Positions 26,847-35,773 of a stretch of 64,000 nt of DNA are shown here, piece by piece. The notes beneath the pieces are model-generated. The model was not told the origin of the DNA. It ran no database searches and saw nothing but the letters and a program-made list of their open reading frames with translations. Source of the stretch: UBA6627 sp965248675. Lineage in GTDB: Bacteria; Chloroflexota; Dehalococcoidia; UBA2979. Within the stretch, counting starts at the first letter, position 1. Each line of letters starts with the position of its first letter. The stretch lies in the NCBI GenBank assembly GCA_965248675.1, contig CBDFJZ010000008.1:496001-560000 (forward strand), read 5' to 3'. The translations under genes and the position numbers were made by a program.

Positions 26847-26854
26847 TTTCGTTT
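26847..26854 (+). repeat. right copy of the 8-bp target-site duplication
   Basis: TTTCGTTT immediately outside the right inverted repeat, identical to 22770-22777. Confidence 0.9.
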
Positions 26855-27652
26855 ACGTCACTGAGTTTCGTGGCGGACACCTGCGGAAGTTCGCGCCAGA
26901 CGGCGAGCTGGTGTTCGAGGTGGCCGACGGTGGCGTTGAGGTCGGGCAGCTCGGCAATCCGATCGGGGTGGCGGTCGGCCCGGACGAGGCGATCTATGTG
27001 TCGGAGTCCGGGACGAGCCGGGTTTCGGTTTTCGATGCGGACGGCAGCTACCGCCTGGTGTTCGGCGGGCCTGGAGAAGAGCCAGGGCAGTTCCGTTCGG
27101 CGATGGGGATCGCCGTCAGCGACGGCTCCGAGGTGTTCGTAGCCGACTTCGGCAATCACCGTGTCCAGGTGTTCACGACGGCGGGCGGGTTCCTGCGCAG
27201 CTGGGGCGAGGCCGGTACTGAGCCCGGTCAGTTCAACAATCCAATCGGTCTGCAGATCGGGCCGGCCGGGACTGTCTGGGTGGTCGATAGCGGAAACGAG
27301 CGGGTGCAGGTGTTTGGTCAGGACGGCGAACTCGTCCGGGTGTTCGACGACGTCGGCCCCGGCCCCCAGGTGCTGTCGGTAAACGTAGCCGGCGAGTTCT
27401 ATGTCGCGTCACCGTGGGCGGAGGGTCGCATCCGCTGGTTCGACGCCGACGGACGGCTGCTCGGCTACCTCGGACACAGCTTCACTGGCGCTGAACTGGA
27501 TCGGATGTCGCTGGCGGAGCGCCAGGAGGCTGTCGCGCTGCCTCGGCTCCAGGGGCCGCACGGGACGGCGACGGACCCCACCGGGGCGGTCTACGTCGCT
27601 GACACCGCCAACGGGTTCGTGCGGAAATTCGAGCCAGTCGGCGGGTAGTGCA

Positions 27653-27681
27653 CCGCGGCCACCCAAGAAGGGTGGCCGCGG
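27653..27681. terminator. bidirectional terminator hairpin
   Basis: CCGCGGCCACCC-AAGAA-GGGTGGCCGCGG, a perfect 12-bp stem between the convergent NHL gene and YCII-like gene. No long U-tract. Confidence 0.65.
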
Positions 27682-27702
27682 CGATCGCGATCTCGACCGG
27701 CG

Positions 27703-28021
27703 TTACATGTCGACGGCTTCAGCCACCTCGACGCTGCCGCCGCCCTCGAGGACCGGGCAGCCCTGAGCGAGGGTGATCGCCTCGTCGAGGTTTGCGGCGC
27801 TGATGATGCTGTAGCCGGTGAGCGGGTTGGTTGCCGCCACCCTCGGTGACGGCGCCGCCAGCGGCGACCGTGCGTGCCTGGCTGAAGGGGTTGCCGCTGT
27901 CGACGACGCTCTCGCCGAGCTGGCCGAACCAGCCGTTCCACCGCTCCATCAACGCAGCCTGTCCGGCTTCGTCTTCCGGCATACCCGCGCCGCCGTGGTA
28001 GCCCAGTACGTACTTCGGCAT
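27703..28021 (-). pseudogene. YCII/DGPF-family protein, frameshifted
   Basis: The ATG at 28021 opens MPKYVLGYHGGAGMPEDE, then MERWNGWFGQLGESVVDSGN and ARTVAAGGAVTEGG. The expected C-terminus NPLTGYSIISAANLDEAITL to VEVAEAVDM and TAA 27703 is one base out of frame; removing a base near 27830 joins them. This is the YCII-related fold of about 105 residues. These proteins often accompany ECF sigma factors, but none is adjacent here. Confidence 0.7.
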
Positions 28022-28422
28022 CGAATCTTCCTCTCGTGTACGAGGGGGTGATGTGTCCCCGCCCTCGGAGAGTAGACGAAGCACCGACGCCGCGATCGAC
28101 AGGCAAGGCGTCGCGCTGCTGATCGCCACGGAGCTGGTGGTGATCTGGATTGGAGCGTGACGTCGAGCGCGGGATGGATGCGAGCCGAACTGGCGCGCCA
28201 GACCGAGGGAGTCGCTCCCCTCCCGAAGTGCGGCGGCGGCTGGAGGTAATCACGAGACAGCGAAGAGTCACGCGTCGGTTCTGTGGAGCTCATGGTCCCG
28301 AGTTTGTTGCTTCGTCTGCAGGAGCTGAAGCCTTCAAAGCTGCGCGAAATACAGCAAGTCTCGGAGAGTGCTTCGCGGGTGCCCACGAGAGACGAAACCT
28401 GGCAGCAGCGGTGGCCGCCGCG
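28022..28422. other. non-coding gap, no feature recognised
   Basis: About 400 bases between the YCII-like gene and the ImmA promoter. A short open tail near 28095-28160 (LLIATELVVIWIGA then TGA) could be the end of a lost membrane protein, but nothing supports it further. Confidence 0.3.
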
Positions 28423-28450
28423 CTGACAGGCGGCCGAGATTCGCTAGACT
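28423..28450 (+). promoter_or_regulatory. sigma70-like promoter of the ImmA/PIN pair
   Basis: CTGACA, a 16-base spacer and TAGACT. The start GTG at 28478 has AAGGGG 8 bases upstream. Confidence 0.5.
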
Positions 28451-28477
28451 CTGTGCCAATCGCGTAAGGGGTATCCG

Positions 28478-29641
28478 GTGGCAGCGAAATCGGTACCGAT
28501 CAGCGGAGACGTCCTCGGGTGGGCCTTGACGGAGGATGGAGTCGAGCCCGCCGACCTCGCGGCTCGACTCAAGGTCGAACCCTCAGCAGTCGAAGCTTGG
28601 GTCCGCGGGAGCAGTCTCCCGACGCGCGGGCAGCTCACCGAAATCGCGAAATACTTGAAGCGGCCGAGCGCTCTGTTCTACCGGACCGAACCTCCCGAGA
28701 TCCCGAGTGTTCCGGTTGCACTCCGGACGGCACGTGGCCGCGACGACCGTCCGTTGGAGGCTGCCGAGAGACGACAGGTTAGACGCGCCCGCCGAGCCCA
28801 GCAGCTTCTGCGCTGGCTCCGACTCAAGCAGGGCGCACCATCCGTAGAGCTCGTGTTCCTCGAGTCCGGTACGTCGGTGAGTCAGGCCGGTGTCTCGCTT
28901 CGCGGGTGGATCGGGGTGCCTGTCGACGAACAACTCGGTTGGGGGTCCGCAAAGGACGCGCTGGAGCGCTGGCGCGAAGCGCTCGAGGAGCGAGGAGTTC
29001 TAGTCTTCCAGCTCCCCCTGGGTCGCGGCGGGTTACGAGGGTTTTCGCTTGGCGACTCCGTTACTCCACTTCTCGCTGCAAACACCGCAGAGAATCTACC
29101 TGCGCGCATATTCACGCTCTTTCACGAGCTCGCACACCTGGTGTCCCAGACTGAGTCAGCGTGTGAGCCTTTCGGGCTCACGCAGAGCGGGACGTCGATC
29201 GAGCGCTGGTGTGAAGAGGTCGCGAGCGCAGCTCTGATGCCGCGGCAAGAGCTCGAGGCAGTTGCCAATCGAGTCCGAGGCGGAAGTCGTCCGCCCCAAA
29301 CGGACTTCGATCTCGTCCGTCGAGTAGCGGGCCGGTTCCACGCTAGTCTCCGAGCAACCGCTGTCGCGATGATCAGAGCCAACATCCTCAGCCACGAGGC
29401 ATACGCGGAGGTAGAAGAGCAAGCGCCGGTTCTCGATTATCAGAAGCACATCATCCCATCGTCCCGCGGAGGCCCAAAGGCGCCGCAAGCTCGCCTTAGT
29501 GAGTTCGGAGCAGCCTCCAGTCGCGCGATCCTACGTGCCGTCGAGAACGATCTTCTGACGGAACGCGACGCTCGCCGATACCTTCGCCTGGACGGCGCCG
29601 AGGTCGCGGATCTAGCAGACGCCCTTGAGGGCGTCGCGTGA
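28478..29641 (+). CDS. XRE helix-turn-helix / ImmA-IrrE metallopeptidase
   Basis: 387 residues. The N-terminal Cro/CI-like HTH (LAARLKVEPSAVEAWVRGSS) precedes a linker and an ImmA/IrrE zinc peptidase with IFTLFHELAHLV (HExxH) and the downstream EEVASAALMP glutamate. Such proteins cleave or bind partner repressors or act as antitoxins. The stop TGA overlaps the GTG of the PIN gene as GTGA, so they form a coupled two-gene module. Lower G+C than neighbours suggests acquisition. Confidence 0.88.
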   Translation: MAAKSVPISGDVLGWALTEDGVEPADLAARLKVEPSAVEAWVRGSSLPTRGQLTEIAKYLKRPSALFYRTEPPEIPSVPVALRTARGRDDRPLEAAERRQVRRARRAQQLLRWLRLKQGAPSVELVFLESGTSVSQAGVSLRGWIGVPVDEQLGWGSAKDALERWREALEERGVLVFQLPLGRGGLRGFSLGDSVTPLLAANTAENLPARIFTLFHELAHLVSQTESACEPFGLTQSGTSIERWCEEVASAALMPRQELEAVANRVRGGSRPPQTDFDLVRRVAGRFHASLRATAVAMIRANILSHEAYAEVEEQAPVLDYQKHIIPSSRGGPKAPQARLSEFGAASSRAILRAVENDLLTERDARRYLRLDGAEVADLADALEGVA

Positions 29642-30135
29642 CCGCTAGTCCTGTTTGGGTAATCGATTCGTCGGCGATAATCGACTGCAAGACGCTCGTA
29701 CCAGCCCGAGACCAATGGGCTCTCTTCGAGGAACTCAAGGCTCTGGTGACGGGTGGCCACCTGTTCTTCCCCCGTCAGGTCACCAGGGAACTAAGTAACC
29801 AGCGGCATATAGATACTCCCGAGGCTTGGGCGCTCAACGCCTCGGGCGCGATTGCCCACACTTACAGCCCGGCCCCGGAGTTCGTTGCTGAAGTGATGCT
29901 CTACGCTGCCAACGTCGTCGAGGCTGATGCAGAGGACGATGCTGCAGATCCGTACGTTCTCGCCCAGGCCTTGAAGCTGCGTTCGAAGGGCTACGTTCCT
30001 ACGATCGTCACCGAGGATCACCTCGACCATCCACCCAAGATCGCGATGACTACGGCCTGCGGTCTCATTCAACCGGCTCTTCACGTCATTCGACTGAGCG
30101 ACTTCTTGCGGGCGATCGGCTTCGTGGACAGCTGA
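29638..30135 (+). CDS. PIN-domain protein, DUF4411 family (putative toxin)
   Basis: 165 residues. VWVIDSSAIIDCKT carries the first PIN acidic residue, PRQVTREL the next, and ADPYVLAQAL and PTIVTEDHLDHPPKI the remaining acidic sites. DUF4411 PIN proteins commonly sit beside HTH-ImmA proteins (family knowledge), consistent with a toxin-antitoxin-like pair in which this is the RNase. GTG start within the upstream stop. Confidence 0.82.
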   Translation: MTASPVWVIDSSAIIDCKTLVPARDQWALFEELKALVTGGHLFFPRQVTRELSNQRHIDTPEAWALNASGAIAHTYSPAPEFVAEVMLYAANVVEADAEDDAADPYVLAQALKLRSKGYVPTIVTEDHLDHPPKIAMTTACGLIQPALHVIRLSDFLRAIGFVDS

Positions 30136-30179
30136 CTCGTTACCAGCGCTCGGAGCGATGCCATTGGGACAGTCGCGAG

Positions 30180-31388
30180 CTAGAGCGTGACGCCGAGCGC
30201 GTCAGCGACGGTGTTCATGTCTTTGTCACCACGGCCGCTGAGGTTGAGCAGCACGATGTCGTCCGGGGTCAGCTCCGGCGCGAGCTTCGTCAGGTAGGCG
30301 ATCGCGTGCGCGGACTCGAGGGCGGGGACGATGCCCTCGGTCTCGCAGAGCAGCTGGAGGCCGGCGAGCGCCTCCTGGTCGGTGACCGCGTGGTACTCGG
30401 CGCGCTCGTTGAGTTTGAGCCAGGAGTGCTCGGGGCCGACGCCCGGGTAGTCGAGGCCAGCCGAGATCGAGTGGGCCTCGGTGACCTGTCCCCACTCGTC
30501 CTGGAGCAGCAACGACTTCGCGCCGTGGAGGACGCCGGGACGGCCCTTCGAGAGGGTGGCGGCGTGCCGCGCGTCGAGGCCCTCGCCGGCGGCTTCGACG
30601 CCGATCAGCCGGACCGGGTCGTCGAGCAGCGGATAGAAGAGGCCGATCGCGTTCGAGCCGCCGCCGACGCAGGCAACGCCGACCGTCGGGAGGCGCCCCT
30701 CCTGTTCGAGGATCTGCTCGCGCGCCTCGCGGCCGATCACCGCCTGGAAGTCGCGGACCATCATCGGGTAGGGATGCGGGCCGACGACGCTGCCAATGAT
30801 GTAGTAGGTGTCGCGGACGTTCGTGACCCAGTCGCGGATCGCCTCGTTGGTGGCGTCCTTCAGCGTGCGTGAGCCGGCGTCGACGGTGCGCACCTCGGCG
30901 CCGAGCAGCTTCATGCGGAAGACGTTGAGCGACTGGCGGCGCACGTCCTCGGCCCCCATGTAGACGACGCATTCGAGGTCGAGCAGCGCGCAGACGGTGG
31001 CGGTCGCGACGCCGTGCTGGCCCGCGCCGGTTTCGGCGATGATGCGGCGCTTGCCCATGCGCTGCGCGAGCAGGCCCTGAGCGAGGGCGGCGTTGATCTT
31101 GTGCGCGCCGGTGTGCGTGAGGTCCTCGCGCTTGAGGTAGATCTTCGCGCCGATCCGCTCGGACAAGCGCTCCGCGAAGGTGAGCGGCGTCGGCCGGCCC
31201 ACGTAGTGGTGGAGCAGGTCGTCGAGGTGCGTACGAAAATCGCGGTCGGCCATCGCCTCGTGGTAGGCGGTCTCAAGCTGGGCGACAGCGGGCATCAGGG
31301 TCTCGGGGATGTACTGCCCGCCGAAGTCGCCGAAGTGACCACCCGCGTCGGGCAGCGGGCCGGCCTGGGGCGGTTCGGTTGTCGTCAT
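30180..31388 (-). CDS. trpB: tryptophan synthase beta chain
   Basis: PLP enzyme joining indole and serine. The PLP Lys is in LTHTGAHKINAAL, and the phosphate loop is GGGSNAIGLFYP. 402 residues, normal TrpB1 length with FGGQYIPETLMPA near the start. It is the last gene of the leftward trp operon; the PIN gene converges from the other side. No trpA follows. Confidence 0.97.
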   Translation of the reverse strand: MTTTEPPQAGPLPDAGGHFGDFGGQYIPETLMPAVAQLETAYHEAMADRDFRTHLDDLLHHYVGRPTPLTFAERLSERIGAKIYLKREDLTHTGAHKINAALAQGLLAQRMGKRRIIAETGAGQHGVATATVCALLDLECVVYMGAEDVRRQSLNVFRMKLLGAEVRTVDAGSRTLKDATNEAIRDWVTNVRDTYYIIGSVVGPHPYPMMVRDFQAVIGREAREQILEQEGRLPTVGVACVGGGSNAIGLFYPLLDDPVRLIGVEAAGEGLDARHAATLSKGRPGVLHGAKSLLLQDEWGQVTEAHSISAGLDYPGVGPEHSWLKLNERAEYHAVTDQEALAGLQLLCETEGIVPALESAHAIAYLTKLAPELTPDDIVLLNLSGRGDKDMNTVADALGVTL

Positions 31389-31403
31389 GGCGTCCCCTGT
31401 CCG

Positions 31404-32147
31404 CTACCGCTCATCGGCCCGCCGGACCGCGTTGACGAAGGCGCGCACGCGGTCGTGATCCTTGACCCCGTCGGTCTCGGTGCCGCTGGAGACGTCAACG
31501 ATCCAGGGCTCGACCGCAGTGATCGCCTCGCCGACGTTCTCGGACGTGAGGCCGCCGGCGAGCATGATCGGAGTCCGGTCGGCGACCAGGCGCGCGACCT
31601 CCCAGTCGAACGTGCGACCGGAACCGCCCCGGTACTGGCCGTGCGCCGCATCGAGGCCGAGGGCGATCGCGAATCCGGGCTGGACGCCTTCGAACGGGTC
31701 GGAGGGCGAGTCGAGCGGCGACACGTGGACGATCTGGATCACCTGGCGGGTGACGAGCAGGCAGTCCTCCCAGCGTTCGTCGCCGGAGAGCTGCACGAGG
31801 TCGACACCGGCCTCCTCGGCAAGCTCGTTGACCTCGTCGATCGGCTGATCGGCGAAGACGCCAACGGTGAGCGGGCGTTTCGCCTCGAGGTAGGCCTCGA
31901 CGACCTCGGCGCCGTGGCGGAACCACGGCTCGATCTCCTCGCGCGCGTGCGGCTGCGCCGGCGGCGGCATCGCCAGCTCGTGTTCCGCGAGCGGCGCTCC
32001 GAGGGCGCGCACCATCGCCTGGGCCTCCTCGACGTCAACCTGGCGCTTCGACTCGGCGAAGACGATGCCAACGAAGTCGGCGCCGGCGTCGGCCGCCGCG
32101 ATCACGTCGGCCGGGGTGCGGTTGCCGCAGATCTTCACCAAAGTCAT
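31404..32147 (-). CDS. trpF: phosphoribosylanthranilate isomerase
   Basis: Catalyses the third step after anthranilate. The active-site Cys is in LVKICGNRTPAD, and DFVGIVFAESKRQV and IMLAGGLTSENV are typical. At 247 residues it is longer than the usual 200-220, owing to an insert of about 35 residues after the second strand (PPPAQPHAREEIEPWFRHG). The catalytic Asp (second half) looks present in VDVSSGTET. Lies between trpC and trpB. Confidence 0.93.
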   Translation of the reverse strand: MTLVKICGNRTPADVIAAADAGADFVGIVFAESKRQVDVEEAQAMVRALGAPLAEHELAMPPPAQPHAREEIEPWFRHGAEVVEAYLEAKRPLTVGVFADQPIDEVNELAEEAGVDLVQLSGDERWEDCLLVTRQVIQIVHVSPLDSPSDPFEGVQPGFAIALGLDAAHGQYRGGSGRTFDWEVARLVADRTPIMLAGGLTSENVGEAITAVEPWIVDVSSGTETDGVKDHDRVRAFVNAVRRADER

Positions 32148-32186
32148 AAGCGCTTCGCGCGGGGGGTCATCGCTGAGCCTCGGAAC

Positions 32187-33050
32187 TCACGTCGTCGCCT
32201 CGGCAGGGGCGAGCATGAACTCGCGTGCGCGTGCTTCAACGTTACCGCCGGTGACGAGCGCTTCGCCGATCAGCAGCGCGTGCGCGCCGGCGTCCGCCAT
32301 CCGCGCCGCGTCGGCGGTGGAGCGGATCGCCGACTCGGCGACCAGCGTCGCCTCGGACGTGACGAGGCCGGCGAGCCGCTCGGTGGTGCCGAGATCCTCC
32401 TCGAAGGTCCGCAGGTTGCGGTTGTTCACGCCGATGACGCGCGCTCCCGCATCGAGGGCGGTCCGAAGCTCCGGCTCGTCGTGCACCTCGATCAGCGGTT
32501 CCATGCCCAGCTCGCGCGTGCGGGCGATCAACGAGGTCAGCACGTCGCGCTCGAGCAGCATGACGATCAGCAGCAGAGCGTCGGCGCCGAACGCGCGTGC
32601 TTCGAAGAGCTGGTACTCGTCCCAGATGAACTCCTTGCGCAGCAGCGCCGGTCGATCCGCGTCGCCTCGGAAGGCGGCGCTCACCGCCTCGAGGTCCTCG
32701 ATGCTGCCGGCGAAGAAGTCGGGCTCGGTGAGCACGGAGATCGCGGCTGCGCCCGCGCGCGCGTACTTCGCGGCCTGATCGGCAGCGTCGAGGTCGGCGT
32801 CGAAGACGCCCTTGCTCGGCGAGGCACGCTTGATCTCCGCGATCAGCCGCACGCGCGCCCCGTGTGGCGTCGCCTCGCGACCGTCGCGCAGCAGCGTCGC
32901 AAAGTCGCGCACCGGCACCGCCGAGGCCACACGCTCCTCGAGCAGCGCGTTGGGGCGCGCGGCGCGATCCTCGGACAGTCGCAGGCGGCGAGCCGCGACG
33001 ATCTGGTCGAGGAAGGTGCCGGTCTCGCGGGTGGCGCTGGCCTCGGGCAT
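32187..33050 (-). CDS. trpC: indole-3-glycerol-phosphate synthase
   Basis: TIM-barrel enzyme forming indole-3-glycerol phosphate. Signature IAEIKRASPSKGVFD carries the catalytic Lys, FIWDEYQLFEARAFGADALL follows, and GVNNRNLRTFEEDL completes the active site. 287 residues. A 7-base gap separates it from trpD. Confidence 0.96.
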   Translation of the reverse strand: MPEASATRETGTFLDQIVAARRLRLSEDRAARPNALLEERVASAVPVRDFATLLRDGREATPHGARVRLIAEIKRASPSKGVFDADLDAADQAAKYARAGAAAISVLTEPDFFAGSIEDLEAVSAAFRGDADRPALLRKEFIWDEYQLFEARAFGADALLLIVMLLERDVLTSLIARTRELGMEPLIEVHDEPELRTALDAGARVIGVNNRNLRTFEEDLGTTERLAGLVTSEATLVAESAIRSTADAARMADAGAHALLIGEALVTGGNVEARAREFMLAPAEATT

Positions 33051-33057
33051 GGCGGCG

Positions 33058-34113
33058 CTAACTCGCCGCGGCGCGACGGGTCGCCTCGACGAAGGCGCCG
33101 GTCGTCGCGGCGGCGTCGCCGCTGTCGATCGCCTGGATCGCCAGCTCGCTGCCGTGCTTGAGCGAGGAGGCGAGGCCGGTCACGTAGAGGCCGGCGCCGG
33201 CGTTCGCGACGATCAGATCGCGGACGGCGCTCGGTCCGTCGCCGCGGAAGACCTGGCGCAGGAGATCCGCGTTCTCCTCGGGCGTCCCGCCGACGATGTC
33301 GGAGAACTCGTGGACGGAGACGCCGAGGTCGAACGGGGTCACCGTCCGCTGCGTGACCTGGCCGGCCTTCACGTCGAACACGTTCGACGGGCCGGTCACG
33401 GTCAGGTCGTCGAGCCCATCCTCGCCGCTGACGACGAGCGCGTGCCGCATCCCGAGGCGGGCGAGTGCGTGGGCCAGCTTCTCGCCCAGCTCGACGTTGG
33501 CGACCCCCATCACGTGGCAGTTCGCCCCGGCCGGGTTCGTGAGCGGGCCGAGGATGTTGAAGATGGTGCGCACGCCGATCTGCGGCCGCAGCGGTCCGGC
33601 GAACTTCATCGCGGGGTGAAACGACTGGGCGAACATGAAGCCGACGCCGGTCTGGTCCACGCATTGCGCGACCTGCTTCGGCGTGAGCGCAATCTGCGCC
33701 CCGAGCGCCTCGAGCAGGTCGGCGGAACCCGACTTCGAGGTCATCGCGCGGTTGCCGTGCTTGGCGACTTTGGCGCCGGCCGCGGCGGCGACGAACGCGG
33801 CGGCGGTCGAGGCGTTGAATACCTTCCGCGAGGAACCGCCGGTCCCCGCGGTGTCGAGCAGCGGCCGCGCCTGGATATCGACGTGAAGCGCGTGCTCCCG
33901 CATCACCCGGGCCATCCCGACGATCTCGTCGACGCTCTCGCCCTTCATCCGCAGCGCGGTGACGAACGAGCCGAACTGCGCGGGTGTCGCTACGTCGCCG
34001 CCTTCGGAGCCGTCGAGACCCGCGCGCATAATGTCCTGCATCGCGCCGCGCGCCTCGTCCTCCGTGAGGTCGCGGCCCTCGTCGACGATGGCGGCGATTG
34101 CTTCGCGGATCAT
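33058..34113 (-). CDS. trpD: anthranilate phosphoribosyltransferase
   Basis: Adds phosphoribose to anthranilate. DTAGTGGSSRKVFNASTAAA is the PRPP-binding signature and HGNRAMTSKSGSADLLEALG follows. 351 residues. Stands alone, not fused to trpG. Same-strand neighbours trpG and trpC. Confidence 0.96.
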   Translation of the reverse strand: MIREAIAAIVDEGRDLTEDEARGAMQDIMRAGLDGSEGGDVATPAQFGSFVTALRMKGESVDEIVGMARVMREHALHVDIQARPLLDTAGTGGSSRKVFNASTAAAFVAAAAGAKVAKHGNRAMTSKSGSADLLEALGAQIALTPKQVAQCVDQTGVGFMFAQSFHPAMKFAGPLRPQIGVRTIFNILGPLTNPAGANCHVMGVANVELGEKLAHALARLGMRHALVVSGEDGLDDLTVTGPSNVFDVKAGQVTQRTVTPFDLGVSVHEFSDIVGGTPEENADLLRQVFRGDGPSAVRDLIVANAGAGLYVTGLASSLKHGSELAIQAIDSGDAAATTGAFVEATRRAAAS

Positions 34114-34168
34114 GAGGCTGCCGCACCCTCTCCAGATGGGGCATCCGCCCCGGGGGGCGCTTCGCGGA

Positions 34169-34774
34169 TCACGAGGGCACCGCCTCGAGGCAACGCAGAT
34201 GCTCCGGGACCTCCACGCCGAGGAAGTTGGCGAGCAGCTGGTGGCCGGTCTTCGTCATGATCGACTCCGGGTGGAACTGGATGCCCTCGAGGGGCAGCGT
34301 CTTGTGGCGGACGCCCATGATCACGCCGCTGTCGGACCGGGCGGTCACCTCGAGCTCGTCGGGCACGGTGTCCGGATCGATCGCCAGCGAGTGATAGCGG
34401 ATGCCCTCGAACGGGTTCGGTAGACCCGCGAAGACGCCTTCGCCGTCGTGCTCAATCATCGAGGTCTTGCCGTGGAGGATCTCGCCGGCGTAGTTCACGG
34501 TGGCGCCGAAGGCCTCGCCGAGGGCCTGATGGCCGAGGCAGACGCCGAGCAACGGCAGCTGGCCGGCGGCCGCCTTCACGAGTTCGATCGAGATGCCCGC
34601 CTCCCTGGGGGTGCACGGCCCGGGCGAGATCACGATCTGGCCGGCGCCCATCGCGAGGCAATCCTCGACCGATATCTCGTCGTTGCGGTGGACCTCGACC
34701 TGGGCGCCCAGCTCGGACAGGTACTGGTAGAGGTTGAAGGTGAACGAGTCGTAGTTGTCGATGAGCAACAGCAT
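34169..34774 (-). CDS. trpG: anthranilate synthase component II (glutamine amidotransferase)
   Basis: Supplies ammonia to TrpE. Class I amidotransferase: LLLIDNYDSFTFNLYQYL at the N-terminus, the nucleophile in LPLLGVCLGHQALGEAFG, and the His-Glu pair in IQFHPESIMT. 201 residues. Separated from trpE by the NUDIX-DinB gene, an unusual interruption. Confidence 0.96.
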   Translation of the reverse strand: MLLLIDNYDSFTFNLYQYLSELGAQVEVHRNDEISVEDCLAMGAGQIVISPGPCTPREAGISIELVKAAAGQLPLLGVCLGHQALGEAFGATVNYAGEILHGKTSMIEHDGEGVFAGLPNPFEGIRYHSLAIDPDTVPDELEVTARSDSGVIMGVRHKTLPLEGIQFHPESIMTKTGHQLLANFLGVEVPEHLRCLEAVPS

Positions 34775-34803
34775 CGGTTGCCGTCCTTCGTTATGTCGCT
34801 AGT

Positions 34804-35751
34804 TTAGTGTTCGCGCGAAGCGTCCGACATCGCCAGGAGCTGCTCCGCGTGCTCGTGTTCGTGCCGGGCGATCTTCTCGACGCGGTCGCCGATCCGCACG
34901 GCGCCCCGCTCGTGGTGATTTCCGTACTGCGCGAGCTGATCGTCCTCGAGGCTCGCCAGCCAGAAGCGCGTCCGCTCCCGCACCGCGTCGAGGCGCTCGC
35001 GCAAGGCGGCGAGGTCGTCCGCCCCCCCGCGCGCCTCGCGGAGGTCGTTCCATTGCGCGTCGTTGAAGCCGCGCCAGGTGTGGCCGGGCGTCCGCAACAG
35101 CCGGTCGGTCTCGGCGAGGTAGTAGGTCTCCACGTCGGCGACGTGCGCGAGCACGTCGAGCGCGGACCATTCGCCGGCCGGCGCCTCGTCACGGGCGCGC
35201 TCGGGCACCGACTCGAACGCGGCGAGGAGCGCGCCTCGCGCCTCGTCGAGCAGCGTGCCCAGCGCGTCCACCGTCTGCGAGTGATCCGGCTCGCCGAGGG
35301 TGCGCGCGAGCCACTCGCCGACCTCGGGCAGCAGCTCGGCCGCCACGGACGGGGTTGCCGGTTGCGCCCAGACCGCGTCGGCGTAGTGATCGGCGCTGAA
35401 CCGCGGCTCGCCGCGCCAGTCGTGGCAGAGGAAGGTGTTCACCACGAACCGCGAACCGCCATCGCCCGTGACGTAGAGCGTGTCCTCGAAGTCGAAGGGG
35501 CCGGGTTCCACGTGGACGTGTTCGCGCAGCACGCGACCGAGCGCATCCTCGGCGGTCTCGTCGTCGCCGACGCCGGCGATCGGCAGCGACCAGCGGCCGG
35601 CGAACGGGCTGCCGTCGTCCAGGTGGCGCAGTAGCAGCACGCGGCCGTCCTCACGACGCATCACCGCCGCCGAGGCAAGCAGGGGGCCGGCCGGCGGCTG
35701 CGTAGTCCCTGCCGGAGGCTGGGTCGTCCCTGCCGGAGGCTGGCTCGTCAT
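34804..35751 (-). CDS. NUDIX hydrolase fused to a DinB-like domain
   Basis: 315 residues. It begins with a QPPAGTT tandem repeat encoded by 21-bp units (35688-35750). The N-terminal NUDIX-like domain reads VMRREDGRVLLLRHLDDGSP and RWSLPIAGVGDDETAEDALG, but the full GX5EX7REUXEEXGU box is not obvious, so catalysis is doubtful. The C-terminal DinB/maleylpyruvate-isomerase-like helical domain has ALDVLAHVADVETYYLAETD and a metal-binding end HEHEHAEQLL. Its place between trpE and trpG is unexplained. Confidence 0.75.
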   Translation of the reverse strand: MTSQPPAGTTQPPAGTTQPPAGPLLASAAVMRREDGRVLLLRHLDDGSPFAGRWSLPIAGVGDDETAEDALGRVLREHVHVEPGPFDFEDTLYVTGDGGSRFVVNTFLCHDWRGEPRFSADHYADAVWAQPATPSVAAELLPEVGEWLARTLGEPDHSQTVDALGTLLDEARGALLAAFESVPERARDEAPAGEWSALDVLAHVADVETYYLAETDRLLRTPGHTWRGFNDAQWNDLREARGGADDLAALRERLDAVRERTRFWLASLEDDQLAQYGNHHERGAVRIGDRVEKIARHEHEHAEQLLAMSDASREH

Positions 35752-35773
35752 CTGGTTCTCCTCGGGCCCGCCA

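Larger units (their letters stand above)
22447..27648 (+). pseudogene. NHL-repeat lipoprotein gene, interrupted by a transposon
   Basis: The 5' part encodes a lipoprotein signal peptide (SCLLAIAVGCSNG, lipobox Cys) and an acidic Ser/Thr/Pro linker, then enters a beta-propeller at NGLTIDSEGFVW. The 3' part (26855-27648) is a run of NHL repeats such as NPIGVAVGPDEAIYVSE and GIAVSDGSEVFVADFGNHRV. Removing 22778-26846 plus one 8-bp duplication restores an exact frame, reading SEGFV-YVTEFRGGHLRKFAPDG across the join. The intact protein would have been about 375 residues, exported and lipid-anchored. It ends at a 12-bp hairpin (27653-27681). Confidence 0.85.
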
